Of a stretch of 64,000 nt of DNA, positions 17,230 through 24,804 are shown piece after piece. The notes under the pieces were generated by a model. That model had not been told where the DNA came from. It was given only the letters and a program-made list of their open reading frames with translations, and made no database searches. Position 1 is the first letter of the stretch. Every line of letters begins with the position of its first letter. Origin of the DNA: Amycolatopsis bartoniae (GTDB taxonomy: Bacteria; Actinomycetota; Actinomycetes; Mycobacteriales; Pseudonocardiaceae). Where the stretch lies: NCBI RefSeq assembly GCF_014191255.1, contig NZ_JACHWH010000004.1, positions 361,001 to 425,000 on the forward strand. The letters run 5' to 3'. The position numbers and the translations under genes are program-made.

Positions 17230-17269
17230 GAACGGGCCGCCACCGCCATCGCGGTGACGGCCCGTTCCG
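17230..17269 (+). terminator. Terminator hairpin after phosphofructokinase
   Basis: GGAACGGGCC pairs with GGCCCGTTCC, with an inner CACCGC/GCGGTG pairing. It starts 12 bp after the stop and has no T-tract. Confidence 0.7.
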
Positions 17270-17314
17270 CTGCCGGTGACGGTTCGTGTTCCCGGTGCTA
17301 CTTTCGTCGGGAAT

Positions 17315-17351
17315 AGTGGACTGGACCATTGAGCTACTGGTCTAGTCCAAA
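17315..17351 (+). promoter_or_regulatory. Two DasR-like dre operators upstream of chitinase
   Basis: AGTGGACTGGACCATT (17315-17330) and ACTGGTCTAGTCCAAA (17336-17351) both resemble the DasR element built on TGGTCTAGACCA; the second matches it closely. Their centres are 21 bp apart, two helical turns. In streptomycetes the GntR regulator DasR binds such sites and releases them on N-acetylglucosamine-derived signals. The sites lie 44-80 bp before the chitinase start. Confidence 0.75.
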
Positions 17352-17394
17352 TTAACGTGCTGTTCGTCCCTTTCCCTCCGGTCGGGGAGGAAGC

Positions 17395-18591
17395 ATGTTC
17401 CGGAACCGCAAGCTGTTCGCCGCCGCGGGAGTGCTCGCGGCCGCGCTGATCACGGTCACGTTCGCCCCGCAGGCCTCGTCCGCTCCCGTCGGCAAGGTCG
17501 TCGGCTACTTCACCGAATGGGGCGTGTACGACCGCAACTACCACGTGAAGAACGTCGAGACGAGCGGCTCGGCGGCCAAGCTGACCCACATCAACTACTC
17601 GTTCGGCAACGTGACGAACGGTCAGTGCGCGATCGGCGACACCTACGCCGCCTATGACAAGGCGTACTCCGCCGCCGACAGCGTCGACGGGGTCGCCGAC
17701 ACCTGGGACGCCGGTGCCCTGCGGGGCAACTTCGGACAGCTCAAACGCCTCAAGGCGATGCACCCCGGGCTCAAGGTGATCTACTCGTTCGGCGGCTGGA
17801 CCTGGTCCGGCGGCTTCGCGCAGGCCGCGCAGAACCCCGCTGCGTTCGCCGACTCCTGCTACAACCTGCTCAACGACCCGCGCTGGGCCGGGGTCTTCGA
17901 CGGGATCGACATCGACTGGGAGTACCCGAACGCGTGCGGGCTCTCCTGCGACACCAGCGGTGCGGCCGCGTTCAAGAACCTGATGGCGGCGCTGCGGGCG
18001 AAGTTCGGCAGCAAGCTCGTCACGGCCGCGATCACCGGTGACGGCACGTCGGGCGGCAAGCTCGACGCGGCCGACTACGCCGGCGCCGCGCAGTACGTCG
18101 ACTGGTACAACGTCATGACCTACGACTACTTCGGTGCCTGGGCCACCACCGGCCCGACCGCCCCGCACTCGCCGCTGACGTCCTACGACGGCATTCCCAC
18201 CGCGGATTTCTACTCCGACGCCGCGATCCAGAAGCTGAAGTCGAAGGGCGTGCCGTCGAGCAAGCTCCTGCTGGGCATCGGGTTCTACGGCCGCGGCTGG
18301 ACCGGGGTCACGCAGGCCGCGCCGGGCGGCACGGCCACGGGCGCCGCGCAGGGCAAGTACGAGGCGGGCATCGAGGACTACAAGCTCCTCAAGACCCGCT
18401 GCCCGGCCACCGGCACGGTCGCGGGCACGGCGTACGCCTTCTGCGGCAACGAATGGTGGAGCTACGACACCCCGAGCACCATCGCGGGCAAGATCAGTTA
18501 CGCCCGCAACCAGGGGCTCGGCGGCGCGTTCTTCTGGGAACTGTCGGGTGACACCAGCAACGGCGAGCTGATCACCGCGATCGCGAGCTGA
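17395..18591 (+). CDS. Secreted GH18 chitinase
   Basis: 398 residues. An N-terminal Sec signal peptide (RNRKLF, then AAAGVLAAALITVTFA, cleavage near QASSA) precedes a single glycoside hydrolase 18 domain. The catalytic signature DGIDIDWEYP near residue 170 includes the proton-donor Glu. IYSFGGWTWSGG and YNVMTYDYFGAW complete the fold. There is no carbohydrate-binding module, so it is a minimal enzyme cleaving chitin outside the cell. Control by DasR is likely from the two sites upstream. A perfect 11-bp terminator follows. Confidence 0.95.
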   Translation: MFRNRKLFAAAGVLAAALITVTFAPQASSAPVGKVVGYFTEWGVYDRNYHVKNVETSGSAAKLTHINYSFGNVTNGQCAIGDTYAAYDKAYSAADSVDGVADTWDAGALRGNFGQLKRLKAMHPGLKVIYSFGGWTWSGGFAQAAQNPAAFADSCYNLLNDPRWAGVFDGIDIDWEYPNACGLSCDTSGAAAFKNLMAALRAKFGSKLVTAAITGDGTSGGKLDAADYAGAAQYVDWYNVMTYDYFGAWATTGPTAPHSPLTSYDGIPTADFYSDAAIQKLKSKGVPSSKLLLGIGFYGRGWTGVTQAAPGGTATGAAQGKYEAGIEDYKLLKTRCPATGTVAGTAYAFCGNEWWSYDTPSTIAGKISYARNQGLGGAFFWELSGDTSNGELITAIAS

Positions 18592-18606
18592 AGCACGGAT
18601 TCCCGA

Positions 18607-18636
18607 GGGGCGGCAGGGGACACCTGCCGCCCCTTT
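18607..18636 (+). terminator. Terminator after chitinase
   Basis: GGGGCGGCAGG and CCTGCCGCCCC form an 11-bp perfect stem with a 5-nt loop, followed by TTT. Confidence 0.85.
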
Positions 18637-18652
18637 CCCGTTTCCGGCGGAT

Positions 18653-19146
18653 GCGGTCGCGCCGAACCAGCGCGGCTACGGCCCGGATAAACCCGCGGCG
18701 ATCGAGGACTACGACCTGTTCCACCTGGTCGGCGACGCCGTCGGGCTCATCACGGAACTCGGCGCGCCGGACGCACTGGTGGTGGGCCACGAGTGGGGCG
18801 CCCCGATCGCCTGGCACACCGCGTTGTTCCGCCCAGACCTGGTGCGTGGCGCGGCGGGGCTCAGCGTGCCGTACATCGGCCGCCCGGCCGCGCTCACGCT
18901 GGAGCCCGCCCGCGGGGTGTTCGGGCCGGACTACTACCAGCTCTCCTTCCAGGAGCCCGGCGTCGCGGACAAGGAGCTCGCCGCCGACCTCGACGACACG
19001 TTCCGCCGTTTCCTGCACGGGCTTTCGCGCGTGCCCCGCCTGCAGAGCGTCGAGCTGGTGCCCGCGCCGGTCACTGGGTGCAGCAGGAGCGGCCGGAGGA
19101 GACGAACCGCGCGCTCGTCGGGTTCGCGCGGTCGACGCTGACATGA
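18653..19146 (+). pseudogene. Epoxide hydrolase-type alpha/beta hydrolase remnant
   Basis: Fragments of an alpha/beta hydrolase are readable without a start codon. From 18653 one frame gives AVAPNQRGYGPDKP, then VVGHEWGAPIAWHTAL with the nucleophile elbow GHEWG (Asp/Glu-type epoxide hydrolase pattern), ending near VELVPAPV. At about 19065 the reading frame changes, and the other frame gives the typical C-terminus AGHWVQQERPEETNRAL with the catalytic His, stopping at 19146. The N-terminal about 40 residues and a central block are missing. I infer two deletions in a formerly full-length gene. Confidence 0.75.
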
Positions 19147-19178
19147 GAAGGGCCGGGCAGGCGCCCTGCCCGGCCTTC
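19147..19178. terminator. Bidirectional terminator hairpin
   Basis: GAAGGGCCGGGCAG and CTGCCCGGCCTTC form a 13-bp stem (one bulge), followed by TTCCC. It lies between the pseudogene and the convergent antitoxin-like gene. Confidence 0.8.
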
Positions 19179-19221
19179 TTCCCTGTACCGGAAGGCCTTC
19201 GGGACGCCTTCCGTAGCCCCG

Positions 19222-19413
19222 TCAGGCAGGCGGCTGCTGGCCCTCCTGGCCCTGCTGGCGCGAGAAGTCCTTCGCCTTCTGCGCGGCCTTGTCGATCTGG
19301 TCGCCGTGCTCGCCCCACTTGCCCTTGGCGGCGTCGGCGGCCTTGTCGATGCCCTGGTCGGCCTGGTCCGGGTGCTGGCCGAGTGCTTCCTTGGCCTTGT
19401 CGAACAGACTCAC
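19222..19413 (-). CDS. MT0933-like antitoxin family protein
   Basis: A 63-residue, highly charged helical protein beginning VSLFDKAKEALGQ and continuing with QGIDKAADAAKGKWGEHGDQ. This matches the actinobacterial MT0933/Rv0909-type antitoxin-like family. No partner toxin gene lies next to it, so an antitoxin role is doubtful; many orphan members look like small stress proteins. The start is GTG 19413, preceded by AAGGGG; the upstream open codons are not family-like. Confidence 0.8.
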   Translation of the reverse strand: MSLFDKAKEALGQHPDQADQGIDKAADAAKGKWGEHGDQIDKAAQKAKDFSRQQGQEGQQPPA

Positions 19414-19506
19414 GGTCGTTCCCCTTCCGTTCGGATAGGACACCCGAGCGGTTCCCGGCGGCACGGGGAGGCCAAACCGCGCGTCACCCGTACCAGTGAA
19501 CGTGGT

Positions 19507-19512
19507 TATGGT
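19507..19512 (+). promoter_or_regulatory. Leaderless -10 element TATGGT
   Basis: TATGGT ends 7 nt before the GTG at 19520 and supports that start over the ATG at 19508. Confidence 0.45.
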
Positions 19513-19519
19513 TCCCGCC

Positions 19520-20185
19520 GTGACGTTCTCCGGCTTCGGGGAGCACGCCGTCGAGTTCTACGACGGGCTGCTCGCCGACAACTCCAAGGCGTACTGGGAC
19601 GACAACCTGCGGCTGTACCGCGAGCACGTGCGGCAGCCGATGGAGGCCCTGCTCGCCGAGCTGACCTCCGAGTTCGGGCCGGACTTCGGCGAGGGCAAGG
19701 TCTTCCGGCCGTACCGCGACGTGCGGTTCGCCAAGGACAAGACCCCGTACAAGACGCACTGCGGCGCGGTGATCGAGCAGGGCCGCGGCGGCGGCGCGTT
19801 CTACGTCGAGCTGTCCTCCGCCGGCCTGCGGGTCGGCGGCGGGTGCTTCCACCTGGAGTCCGACCAGCTGGCGCGGTACCGCCAGGCCGTGGACACCGAG
19901 GTGCACGGCGCGGCGCTGGAGCGAATTCTCGCGAAACTCCGCAAGACCGGGTGGGAGATCGCCGGTGACGTGTTGCGGACGCGACCTCGTGGGTATGCCG
20001 AGGAGCACCCGCGGCTGGGGTTGCTGAAACACCGGTCGCTGTACGCCGTCCGGAGCTGGGAACCCGACGACACGCTGCACGAAAGGGCGTGCCTCGACCG
20101 GGTCCGCAGGGCCTGGCGGCAGGTGCGCGACTTCAACGAGTGGGCGCGCGACCACGTGGGGTCGAGCGAGAAGCCACGCCGCTGA
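19520..20185 (+). CDS. DUF2461 domain protein
   Basis: 221 residues of the DUF2461 family (FSGFGEHAVEFYDGLLADNS at the start, YRDVRFAKDKTPYKTH near residue 60, and GGGCFHLESDQLARYR near 110). The function is unknown; members occur singly in many bacteria. The start at GTG 19520 gives the normal VTFSGFG N-terminus; ATG 19508 and GTG 19496 are alternatives. The gene runs into pyruvate kinase 50 bp later but that gene has its own promoter-like sequence. Confidence 0.85.
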   Translation: MTFSGFGEHAVEFYDGLLADNSKAYWDDNLRLYREHVRQPMEALLAELTSEFGPDFGEGKVFRPYRDVRFAKDKTPYKTHCGAVIEQGRGGGAFYVELSSAGLRVGGGCFHLESDQLARYRQAVDTEVHGAALERILAKLRKTGWEIAGDVLRTRPRGYAEEHPRLGLLKHRSLYAVRSWEPDDTLHERACLDRVRRAWRQVRDFNEWARDHVGSSEKPRR

Positions 20186-20235
20186 CTCGATCTCGGGATC
20201 GGTACAGACGAAACGCCAAGGAAGGTCTACGCTGT

Positions 20236-21666
20236 ATGAACGTGAGCCGACGCGCGAAGATCGTTTGTACGCTTGGTCCCGCCACCGCCACCGCGGAGAA
20301 GGTGCGGGCCCTCGTCGACGCCGGGATGGACGTGGCGAGGATGAACTTCAGCCACGGCAGCCACGGCGACCACAAGGAGGTCTACGACCTCGTCCGTGAG
20401 GCCGCCGCGGCCACCGGCCGCGCGGTGGGCATCATGGCCGACCTCCAGGGCCCCAAGATCCGCCTCGGCACCTTCGCCGGTGGCCCGGTCGAGTGGCGCA
20501 CCGGGGACGTCGTCCGCATCACGGTCGAGGACGTCACCGGCACGCACGACCGCGTGTCCACCACGTACAAGGGCCTCGCGAAGGACGCCAAGCCCGGTGA
20601 CCGGCTGCTCGTCGACGACGGCAACATCGGCCTGGTCGTCAAGGGCGTCGAGGGCCCGGACGTGGTCTGCGAGGTCACCGAGGGCGGGCCGGTCAGCAAC
20701 AACAAGGGCGTCTCGCTGCCGGGCATGGACGTGTCCGTGCCCGCGATGTCGGACAAGGACATCGAGGACCTGGAGTTCGCGCTCTCGCTGGGCGTGGACT
20801 TCGTGGCGCTGTCGTTCGTGCGCTCCCCGGCGGACATCGACCTGGTGCACCAGGTGATGGACCGCGTCGGCAAGGGCCGCCTGCCGGTCATCGCCAAGCT
20901 GGAGAAGCCCGAGGCGGTCTACAACCTCGAAGCGATCGTGCTGGCGTTCGACGGCGTGATGGTCGCCCGCGGTGACCTCGGCGTGGAGCTGCCGCTGGAG
21001 CAGGTGCCGCTGGTGCAGAAGCGCGCGATCCAGATCGCGCGGGAGAACGCCAAGCCGGTCATCGTCGCCACGCAGATGCTCGACTCGATGATCAACAACT
21101 CGCGCCCGACCCGCGCCGAGGTGTCGGACGTCGCCAACGCGGTGCTCGACGGCGCCGACGCGGTGATGCTGTCGGGCGAGAGCAGCGTCGGGCGCTATCC
21201 GATCGAGACCGTGCAGACCATGGGCCGGATCGTCGAGGCCGTGGAGACCGACTCGCCGACCGTGCCGCCGCTGTCGCACGTGCCGCGGACGAAGCGGGGC
21301 GTGATCTCCTACGCCGCGCGCGACATCGGCGAGCGGCTCAACGCCAAGGCACTGGTCGCGTTCACGCAGTCGGGTGACACGGTGCGCCGCCTCGCGCGGC
21401 TGCACACGCGCCTGCCGCTGCTGGCGTTCACGCCCGAGGAGAGCGTGCGCAGCCAGCTGTCGATGACGTGGGGCACGGTCACGCACATCGTGCCGAAGGT
21501 CGACTCCACCGACCAGATGATCCAGCAGGTGGACCACGCGATGCTGGAGATGGGCCGGTACCAGCCGGGCGATCTCGTCGTCATCGTCGCCGGTTCCCCG
21601 CCGGGCACCGTCGGCACCACCAACCTCATCCGCGTCCACCGTCTCGGTGAGGACGACCACGCCTGA
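20236..21666 (+). CDS. pyk: Pyruvate kinase
   Basis: 476 residues. The N-terminal RRAKIVCTLGPAT, ARMNFSHG, DLQGPKIRLG and the signature IAKLEKPEAVYNL near residue 220 with MVARGDLGVELP identify the enzyme that converts PEP and ADP to pyruvate and ATP. The C-terminal domain carries the allosteric site region (VAFTQSGDTVRRLARL). The ATG at 20236 has AAGGAAGG 10 nt upstream; a GTG at 20242 is closer to mycobacterial starts and fits the -10 element TACGCT at 20228 if the mRNA is leaderless. It shares PEP metabolism with the DAHP synthase nearby. Confidence 0.96.
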   Translation: MNVSRRAKIVCTLGPATATAEKVRALVDAGMDVARMNFSHGSHGDHKEVYDLVREAAAATGRAVGIMADLQGPKIRLGTFAGGPVEWRTGDVVRITVEDVTGTHDRVSTTYKGLAKDAKPGDRLLVDDGNIGLVVKGVEGPDVVCEVTEGGPVSNNKGVSLPGMDVSVPAMSDKDIEDLEFALSLGVDFVALSFVRSPADIDLVHQVMDRVGKGRLPVIAKLEKPEAVYNLEAIVLAFDGVMVARGDLGVELPLEQVPLVQKRAIQIARENAKPVIVATQMLDSMINNSRPTRAEVSDVANAVLDGADAVMLSGESSVGRYPIETVQTMGRIVEAVETDSPTVPPLSHVPRTKRGVISYAARDIGERLNAKALVAFTQSGDTVRRLARLHTRLPLLAFTPEESVRSQLSMTWGTVTHIVPKVDSTDQMIQQVDHAMLEMGRYQPGDLVVIVAGSPPGTVGTTNLIRVHRLGEDDHA

Positions 21667-21715
21667 CGGTCCCGCTCGTGCGGCGGCGGTCCCGCGCCTG
21701 GTTGGATCGGGAGAT

Positions 21716-22621
21716 ATGACCGACTTGGCGAAGGAAGCCGCTGCCGGGCTCGACAGCTCCGCGGGGCTGGGCGGGCAGGTGGTGCTCGACCAGCTGGTCG
21801 ACCTGCTCGACCTGGAGAAGATCGAGGAGAACATCTTCCGGGGCGTCAGCCCGGCGCTCTCACCCGTGCGCGTGTTCGGCGGGCAGGTCGCCGGGCAGGC
21901 GCTCGTGGCCGCCGGGCGGACGGTGCCGAGCGAGCGGAAGGTGCACTCGCTGCACGCGTACTTCATCCGCCCCGGTGACCCCCGTATCCCCATCGTGTAC
22001 GAGGTTGACCGCATCCGCGACGGGCGTTCGTTCACCACGCGCCGGGTGGTCGCCGTGCAGCACGGGAAGGCGATCTTCGCGCTGTCGGCGTCGTTCCAGA
22101 CGCCCGAGCCGGGGCTGGAGCACGCGGACGAGATGCCGGACGTGCCGGCGCCCGAGACGCTGCCGACGTTCGCCGAACGGGTGAGCGAGGTCCCTGGCAT
22201 CGCCGAGATGTGGCGCCGCCCGCGCCCGATCGACGTCCGCTACGTGAACGACCCGCCGTGGCTGACCCGCGGCAAGGGCACCACCGAGGCACGCAACCAG
22301 GTGTGGATGCGCGCGGACGGCCGGCTGCCGGACGAGGACCTGCTGCACGTGTGCGTGCTCACGTACGCGTCGGATATGACGCTGCTCGACTCCCCGCTCG
22401 CGCGCCACGGCGTGTACTGGGAGCTGGACGAGGTGCGGGGCGCCAGCCTGGACCACGCGCTGTGGTTCCACCGGCCGTTCCGCGCCGACGAGTGGTTCCT
22501 GTACGACACCGCGTCCCCGTCCGCCTCGGGCGGCCGCGGCCTGGCCACGGGCCGGTTCTTCGCGGCCGACGGGACGCTCATCGCGACCGTCGTGCAGGAA
22601 GGGCTGCTGCGGGTCCGCTGA
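21716..22621 (+). CDS. Acyl-CoA thioesterase II (TesB family)
   Basis: 301 residues with two hotdog domains. The first includes VFGGQVAGQALVAAGRTVP and HSLHAYFIRPGDP; the second has YASDMTLLDSPL, the catalytic Asp region, then DHALWFHRPFRADEW. TesB hydrolyses medium- and long-chain acyl-CoA to free fatty acid and CoA. The ATG at 21716 follows GGGAGAT. It stands alone and converges on the small CxxC protein. It is probably tied to fatty acid turnover with the acyl-CoA genes elsewhere in the window. Confidence 0.92.
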   Translation: MTDLAKEAAAGLDSSAGLGGQVVLDQLVDLLDLEKIEENIFRGVSPALSPVRVFGGQVAGQALVAAGRTVPSERKVHSLHAYFIRPGDPRIPIVYEVDRIRDGRSFTTRRVVAVQHGKAIFALSASFQTPEPGLEHADEMPDVPAPETLPTFAERVSEVPGIAEMWRRPRPIDVRYVNDPPWLTRGKGTTEARNQVWMRADGRLPDEDLLHVCVLTYASDMTLLDSPLARHGVYWELDEVRGASLDHALWFHRPFRADEWFLYDTASPSASGGRGLATGRFFAADGTLIATVVQEGLLRVR

Positions 22622-22631
22622 CGGGCGGTGC

Positions 22632-22991
22632 TCAGCTCACCGAGTGCAGGTGCGTCGCCCGGTGCCGCTTCAGGCGGGGGCGCCGCGAGGCCGCCGCTTC
22701 GATCGTGCCGAGGCGCAGCTGCACCGCGAGGTACGCGCGGCAGGGCATCGAGGGGCGGCGCCGGAACGGCAGCCGTGGCGACTGGTCGCGGCACACCGGG
22801 CAGCGGCCGTGTTCGTCGGGCTCGTGTGCGGCGAGCACGGAGCGTAACGCCTGCACCAGGAGTGGGATCTCCCTTCGGGCGAGTTCGGTCGCCCTGCCCG
22901 AGTCGCACAGGCCCGCGGAGCGGGTGAGATCGTCCAGGCGCTGGTGCACAGAAGTCTGCAGTGGGCCGGTCGGTGAATCGCTGTCGAGCAC
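22632..22991 (-). CDS. Small CxxC protein beside the XRE regulator
   Basis: 119 residues, no family recognised. The middle is helical (ARREIPLLVQALRSVLAAHE), followed by GRCPVCRDQ, a CxxC that may bind zinc, and a lone Cys in SMPCRAYLAVQL. The C-terminus is Arg/His-rich. The start at GTG 22991 is decided by GGAGGAAGC directly upstream; the frame stays open for another 77 codons. It is divergent from an XRE/DUF5753 gene across 225 bp with two palindromes, and similar small proteins accompany such regulators in related genera (my recollection), so it may belong to the same unit. Confidence 0.7.
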   Translation of the reverse strand: MLDSDSPTGPLQTSVHQRLDDLTRSAGLCDSGRATELARREIPLLVQALRSVLAAHEPDEHGRCPVCRDQSPRLPFRRRPSMPCRAYLAVQLRLGTIEAAASRRPRLKRHRATHLHSVS

Positions 22992-23073
22992 GCTTCCTCC
23001 AGGGGGAGCTGCCACGTTCCGGTGCCTTGGACCACCCGAAACGGACGCAGGATGCCACCGTACATCCGCAGAG

Positions 23074-23118
23074 TGCAATTTGCATTCCACCGATCCGGGG
23101 AAACTAACCCGTCCGGGT
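23074..23118. promoter_or_regulatory. Two palindromes in the divergent XRE control region
   Basis: TGCAATTTGCA (23074-23084) is a perfect 11-bp palindrome that extends outward as GA..TC. ACCCGTCCGGGT (23107-23118) is a second inverted repeat. Both lie between the small CxxC gene and the XRE gene and are candidate operators. Confidence 0.45.
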
Positions 23119-23216
23119 AGGTCGGGCACCGTGCGACGTGAGAATCGGCTGGTTAGATGTAGTACGGCGAACAACGCCTTGGCGGAATGGCGCGGACCAA
23201 TACGGAGGTGCGACAA

Positions 23217-24068
23217 ATGCAACGGGGTCAGGGTCCCACCATTCGCCGTCGGCGGCTGGCCAGCGAGTTGCGCCGGTTACGCGAAGCCGCCGATCTGACC
23301 ATCGACGAGGTGGGCGAAAAGCTCGAATGCTCCGCGTCCAAGGTGAGCCGTATCGAGACCGGCCACGTCGGGGTCACTCCCCGTGACGCCAGGGACATGC
23401 TGGAGCTGTACGGCATCACCGGCGACGAACGCGAGGCGCTCGTCCAGCTCGCCCGCGAGGCCCGCAAGCCCGGCTGGTGGCACGCCTACAAGGAGGTGTT
23501 CACCGGCACGTTCGTCGGGCTCGAAGCGGACGCCAGCTCGCTGCGCGCGTTCCAGGCGCTGCTCGTGCCGGGCCTGCTGCAGACCGAGCCGTACGCGCGC
23601 GCCGTCATCCGCGCCATGCGCCCGGACTCCGACGAGACGGAGATCCAGCGGCGCGTCGCCGCCCGCACCGCCCGCCAGCAGCTGCTCTCCGACCCGAACC
23701 CGCCCGAGTACTGGGCAGTGATCGACGAGGCCGTGCTGCACCGCGAGGTCGGCGGCGCCGGAGTGATGGCGAAGCAGGCGCAGCGGCTGCTGGAGCTCGG
23801 GCAGCTGCCCCACGTGACGATCCAGGTGGTGCCGTTCTCAGCCGGGGCGCACCCGGGCATGGAGGGCCCGTTCCTCATCCTCGGCTTCCCGGAGCAGGCC
23901 GACCCGGACGTGGTGTACGTCGACAGCACCTCCGGCGGTTTCTTTCTCGAACTGCCCCCCGACGTACGCCGCTATTCGCTCATGTTCGATCATCTGCGTG
24001 CCGCGGCTCTCAAACCGGACGACTCGCTAGCGTTGATCGCCCAGGCCGCGGAACGATATTCCGCCTGA
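23217..24068 (+). CDS. XRE-family regulator with DUF5753 (Scr1-type)
   Basis: 283 residues. A helix-turn-helix covers about residues 10-65 (ELRRLREAADLTIDEVGEKL, then CSASKVSRIETGHVGV). The rest is a DUF5753 sensor or partner-binding domain (FQALLVPGLLQTEPYARAVI; PHVTIQVVPFSAGAHPGMEG). These regulators pair with small DUF397 proteins and influence development or antibiotic production in streptomycetes. The ATG at 23217 is fixed by GGAGGTGCGACAA. A DUF397 gene follows 58 bp downstream, as in the usual pair. Confidence 0.92.
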   Translation: MQRGQGPTIRRRRLASELRRLREAADLTIDEVGEKLECSASKVSRIETGHVGVTPRDARDMLELYGITGDEREALVQLAREARKPGWWHAYKEVFTGTFVGLEADASSLRAFQALLVPGLLQTEPYARAVIRAMRPDSDETEIQRRVAARTARQQLLSDPNPPEYWAVIDEAVLHREVGGAGVMAKQAQRLLELGQLPHVTIQVVPFSAGAHPGMEGPFLILGFPEQADPDVVYVDSTSGGFFLELPPDVRRYSLMFDHLRAAALKPDDSLALIAQAAERYSA

Positions 24069-24126
24069 TGGCGGGGTATTCCAGCCGGAGAAACACCACC
24101 GCGTGAAAAGTGAGGAGCGGGGAGCT

Positions 24127-24315
24127 ATGGCGAAAGTTGAATTTCCCGGGGGAGCCTGGCGCAAGAGCAGCTACAGCGGCGGCGGCAACGACTGCGTCGA
24201 GGTCGCTCTGCTCGCCGAGCGGGTGGGCGTCCGGGACTCCAAGAACCCCGACGCCGGCGCGCTGAGCGTCTCCCCGTCGGGCTGGCGCGGCCTGCTGGGC
24301 GCGGTCCGCGACTGA
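24127..24315 (+). CDS. DUF397 domain protein, partner of the XRE regulator
   Basis: 62 residues with the DUF397 pattern: AWRKSSYSGGGNDCVEVAL at the start, GVRDSKNPDAGALSVSP in the middle and the terminal GWRGLLGAVRD. In Streptomyces relatives these small proteins bind the adjacent XRE protein and change its DNA binding, sometimes described as antitoxin-like. The ATG at 24127 has GGGGAG upstream; a GTG at 24103 would add eight residues. A long terminator hairpin closes the unit. Confidence 0.92.
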   Translation: MAKVEFPGGAWRKSSYSGGGNDCVEVALLAERVGVRDSKNPDAGALSVSPSGWRGLLGAVRD

Positions 24316-24326
24316 GTGCTCCACCC

Positions 24327-24375
24327 AGACCCCTTACACCGCCGAGCAGGGGCTAGGCGGGGTAAGGGGTCTTCT
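24327..24375 (+). terminator. Terminator after DUF397 gene
   Basis: AGACCCCTTAC and GTAAGGGGTCT pair perfectly. An inner CCGCC/GGCGG extends the stem past one A/G mismatch. The hairpin is followed by TCTT. Confidence 0.85.
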
Positions 24376-24470
24376 TGTGCCCGGAACTGGGTGATCGCCC
24401 GATGCCGCGGCCCCTCCCTCAGGACGACTCTGAAGCTCACCGGAAGACGACTGAGTGGAAGAGGGATCCC

Positions 24471-24665
24471 ATGCGCAACGACTGGATCTTCGACGCGGTG
24501 CAGGCCGAGGTGGCGTACCGGACCGAGGAGCTGCACAAGGCGTGGTCGGCGGGCCCGAAGCGGCGGCGCTGGCGGATCGGCAGGAAGACCCCGGAGGTCG
24601 CGGTACCGCAGCAGCGGGGCCCGAGCCGGGACGAGGTGGCGCTCTCCCGCGTTCAGGCGCGCTGA
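24471..24665 (+). CDS. Small basic protein, unknown
   Basis: 64 residues beginning MRNDWIFDAVQAEVAYRTE, followed by a basic stretch (GPKRRRWRIGRK). No domain is recognised. The ATG at 24471 is supported by GAGGG at 6-nt spacing. It has no membrane segment or signal peptide. It lies between the DUF397 unit and the large LuxR regulator, with its own short intergenic region on each side. It could be a nucleic-acid or protein-binding small protein; this is a guess from charge only. Confidence 0.55.
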   Translation: MRNDWIFDAVQAEVAYRTEELHKAWSAGPKRRRWRIGRKTPEVAVPQQRGPSRDEVALSRVQAR

Positions 24666-24804
24666 AGAGGGAGGCCGAGGGGTGAGCTGGCTGATGCGCG
24701 CTCCGAACCGCGGGGTGGTTTGCGCCCGGCGTAGCGGGAGTCACGCCGTGTTCGCGGAGAGCGCGTCGAAAACCGTTCCGGAACTGTCGGTGGGGTAGGC
24801 GACA

